From Caecitellus pseudoparvulus (lineage: Eukaryota > Bigyra: Bicosoecida), in NCBI GenBank assembly GCA_965644315.1, contig CBFFRQ010000008.1, forward strand, positions 1 to 64,000: DNA of 64,000 bases, written 5' to 3'. The notes below the pieces were generated by a model that saw only the letters and a list, made by a program, of their open reading frames with translations, was not told where the DNA came from and made no database searches. Below are positions 61,599 through 64,000 of this stretch, in pieces; position 1 is the stretch's first letter, and every line of letters starts with the position of its first letter. The position numbers and the translations under genes were made by a program.

Positions 61599-62758
61599 CG
61601 CCTTCACCTCCACTTGCGGCGCCGAGCACTGGCAAGCGCCCGAGCAGCCAACACAGCCCCTTTGCCCACGTCGCCCCCCAGCACCAACATGCCCCGCGGA
61701 CCCACAGCAGCTGCGATGCAAGAAGGGAGGCGCCTGCACAACACTCACCGTGCCTGGCACCGCACAGCTCACTCACAAACCACTGCGTTCATGCGGGGAC
61801 ATGGCACCACCCCTCCAGCCTCCCGCGGCACCATGGCCACACGGCGAGGCGGGGAGCAGTCTGCAGCCTGGTACACACCAGTCCCATGCCTGCGAAAGAG
61901 AACCAGCGCAGCCTCAGTGACAGCGTCGCCCCAGGAGTGTCCTCGTGCCAACACCATGCGCTTCGGCAGTGTGCACGCTCAACAGAGCCAGCCGCTCTCC
62001 ACCCTGCTCAAGCTCAGCAACCCAGCACACGCAGCCCCACGCACCACTCAGGACCCTGCTCCGACATCTGGTACCCAAACACAGACGTGAACCACACCTT
62101 CGATGCCGCGCCCTGCACCATGGAGCAGTTGGCACGGAGGACGGCGCTGGCGCCGAAACGTGCGCGAAACTCCCCACACCCTCGCAGCACCTGAACCTCG
62201 CCCGCAGCACAGCAGAGGCTCAAGGTGACCAATGCCGACAGACACCCACGATGCATGGCAGGCAATGACGCCGTGATCAAGCTGTCTCGGTGCTGCTCGA
62301 GTCAAGCCCCGCCCAATTGACGGATCGCCACCCAACTCTCCACTCCACAACAATGACTGTCATGCCACATTCAACACTGACACACGACACACAGCGAAGT
62401 TCACATTAAGTGTTTACATGCAACAGCAGCTCAGCGTTTATTCACCTAGATTGAGTAAGTTGACAAGGTGGGCGTTTTGCCGCCAGTACTTTCGACGGCG
62501 GTGCCCAAGCAGCCATCCCTGCCCCACGCCAGCACACCGTCAACTTCCCCCGCTAGCAGCACTCCTGCAGCCATCGCTGCGCAGAGGACAGACGTGTCGG
62601 AGTGGACTGGACGTGGCCACTGCTGCTCTGACTCGCCACAGCCTGCTTCCCCAGTTTGCCGACCGCACTCGACTGCACAGCTCCTGCCCACAGCCTGCAC
62701 ACCACACACAGCGCTTCTTGCCGTTGAGGTGCACACAGGGACTCCACTTCTAGCGGTC
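61599..62758. other. No gene recognised
   Basis: About 1.16 kb contain only short, compositionally unconvincing frames on both strands. The left part may hold additional 3' exons of the helical-protein gene, the right part the promoter and leader of the RCC1-like gene. A more AT-rich stretch at 62340-62470 is the best promoter candidate. Confidence 0.4.
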
Positions 62759-64000
62759 ATGGGTGGCCCCGCTGGTCCCACTGCACTTGTGCCTGCCCAG
62801 GCTGCTCGCCAGCCACGTCTGCGGCAGTGCAGACCGCTGCAACGCCTGGCACTTCCCTGCGTCATTGCACTATGCTTTGCGCTGCTGCCCATCGTCCACT
62901 GCATCACTAACGAGACGCTTCCACAGGCACTGCAACGCCAACTGCGTTTTCAGTCCTATGAGCCGATTCCCGCCTCCGCGTGGAGTGCAGGCGTCGCGGG
63001 CGATACGCTGGCCCTGAGCACAAAAGCACGCATTGGCGCCAGCTCACACAGCACAGAGCACAATGCGACGCTGTTCGTGGAGGCTGCCCACGTGTCTGTG
63101 CATGAGGAGCTCCTGAGGTGGGACTTCAACATCAGCGTCAACGGCAGCCTGCCCCTTGCAGGCAACGCCTCCTCCGCTGCCATGCCACACGTCAGCTTCT
63201 GGGCAGTGGGCACGATGGTGGACCTGTTCGTGCAGGACCACGCGCCCATGCCGTGGGCCAACCGCAGCACCTGGCGCAACGCCTCCGCCACCATCCCGCT
63301 CCGTGCCGAGGGCTCCAGCACTGTGCACGAGGTGACGCTGCAAGGACCAGCCAACCTCTTCGTCATCTTCAAACTCGTGTGGACGCAGGGCTACCCCGAG
63401 CCCCGCGTGGCCTGCCACACAGTGCACAGGTGGCATCACTGGGCGTGGCAGCGTGTGGACGGTGCTCGGCTGTGCTCGGGGCTGGTGTGGGGCCACCCAG
63501 TCCTGCCCTCACACATCACACCCGCCCCGACGCCGGCTCACCCTCGCGCCTGGACACCAGGCACACACCACCTGCGTGCCGTGCTGCACGCTCCAGTGCA
63601 GGATGCATTGCTGCCCTTCCACATGGCTGCCGCTCTGCAACACCCACAAGATGGCCCGGTGCTCTTGGAGATCCGAGGCCTCCAGCTGCATTCCCTGCGA
63701 GCACTGCCTGAGGGCCCAGCAGCAGTCAGCTGGTCAGTGCAAGCGTGGACTGCGGGGCAGCGTGTGCATGACCCTGGCAGTGGGCCACCTCACCCCCCTC
63801 GTGTGGAGCTCGTGCCAGTGACACTGAGCACCAAAATGGTCAGCATCGGAGACACGCACGCATGTGCCATCACCGGTCCACATGCTGGGGTCAAGTGCTT
63901 CGGGGCAGGCGGCAACAAGCTCAACTTCTTCGCTGGCAAGGGCCGCCTGGGCTACGGCGGCATCGACAACGTCGGCGTGGAGAAGACCCTGAAAGACGTC
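62759..64000 (+). CDS. RCC1-like repeat protein, secreted or membrane-anchored (partial)
   Basis: ATG 62759 opens a frame that remains open to the window end: 414 codons, 3' incomplete. Residues about 28-50 (LQRLALPCVIALCFALLPIVHC) form a signal peptide or signal anchor after a basic N-terminus. The next about 300 residues carry several N-glycosylation sequons (NATL, NISV, NGSL, NRST, NAS) and Trp-rich beta-type sequence, consistent with an extracellular domain. From about residue 355 the sequence switches to RCC1/BNR type: VSIGDTHACAITG, VKCFGAGGNK and GKGRLGYGGIDNVG. In many protists such proteins combine a large ectodomain with a beta-propeller. Role unknown; the propeller continues beyond the window. 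Confidence 0.75.
   Translation, partial: MGGPAGPTALVPAQAARQPRLRQCRPLQRLALPCVIALCFALLPIVHCITNETLPQALQRQLRFQSYEPIPASAWSAGVAGDTLALSTKARIGASSHSTEHNATLFVEAAHVSVHEELLRWDFNISVNGSLPLAGNASSAAMPHVSFWAVGTMVDLFVQDHAPMPWANRSTWRNASATIPLRAEGSSTVHEVTLQGPANLFVIFKLVWTQGYPEPRVACHTVHRWHHWAWQRVDGARLCSGLVWGHPVLPSHITPAPTPAHPRAWTPGTHHLRAVLHAPVQDALLPFHMAAALQHPQDGPVLLEIRGLQLHSLRALPEGPAAVSWSVQAWTAGQRVHDPGSGPPHPPRVELVPVTLSTKMVSIGDTHACAITGPHAGVKCFGAGGNKLNFFAGKGRLGYGGIDNVGVEKTLKDV

Overview
The window is a eukaryotic chromosome end. It opens with about 5.2 kb of uninterrupted CCCTAA repeats (TTAGGG on the other strand), followed by a short subtelomeric zone of degenerate mobile elements. From about 14 kb on it is a very gene-dense, GC-rich arm. 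Genes carry few, very short introns: I infer 27, of 47-144 bp, about half with a GTGCGT donor and nearly all with a CAG acceptor. Neighbouring genes are often only 14-50 bp apart when convergent. An intraflagellar transport gene (IFT57), a FAIM1 homologue, an Integrator subunit, a kinesin-14 and an HSF-type DNA-binding protein point to a flagellated protist. Mitochondrially targeted ectoine enzymes suggest a marine or halotolerant heterotrophic flagellate. A bicosoecid stramenopile (Cafeteria/Halocafeteria-like) is my best guess, but that is inference and not read directly from the sequence.

Layout. 1-5218: telomere. 5219-10550: two diverged insertions with similar 3' ends, separated by a short interstitial telomeric tract; the second keeps a C-terminal fragment with a retroelement-type zinc knuckle. 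11038-13112: a broken DDE transposase. 14108-15727: an ankyrin-repeat gene. 15991-17793: a VP39-type (poxvirus/NCLDV-like) cap 2'-O-methyltransferase, overlapping tail to tail with a DEAD-box helicase (17479-19435). 20002-28571: a giant thioester alpha-2-macroglobulin-like protein with a complete ubiquitin embedded where the bait region should be. 29014-33659: a TBC-domain protein with a long minisatellite-encoded tail. 33688-35248: IFT57.

35714-48516 is the main metabolic feature: a complete aspartate-to-ectoine pathway in one 12.8-kb block. It holds EctA, aspartate-semialdehyde dehydrogenase, EctB, EctC and aspartate kinase, with an HSF-type gene and a kinesin-14 gene between EctA and the rest. 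All five enzymes begin with an Arg/Ala/Ser-rich, acid-free presequence, so the pathway is predicted to be mitochondrial: aspartate is phosphorylated (Ask), reduced to the semialdehyde (Asd), transaminated to diaminobutyrate (EctB), acetylated (EctA) and cyclised (EctC). A near-identical 20-bp inverted repeat lies about 140 bp upstream of both EctC and Ask.

48926-64000: ordinary cellular genes (INTS3, an RMD/FAM82-like protein, an unknown protein, FAIM1, a DGK1/SEC59-type lipid kinase, a TLDc-domain protein, an unknown helical protein) and the 5' part of a secreted or membrane-anchored RCC1-like protein that runs off the window end. Exon structures were worked out by eye from splice consensus and protein family conservation; none has been checked against transcripts.
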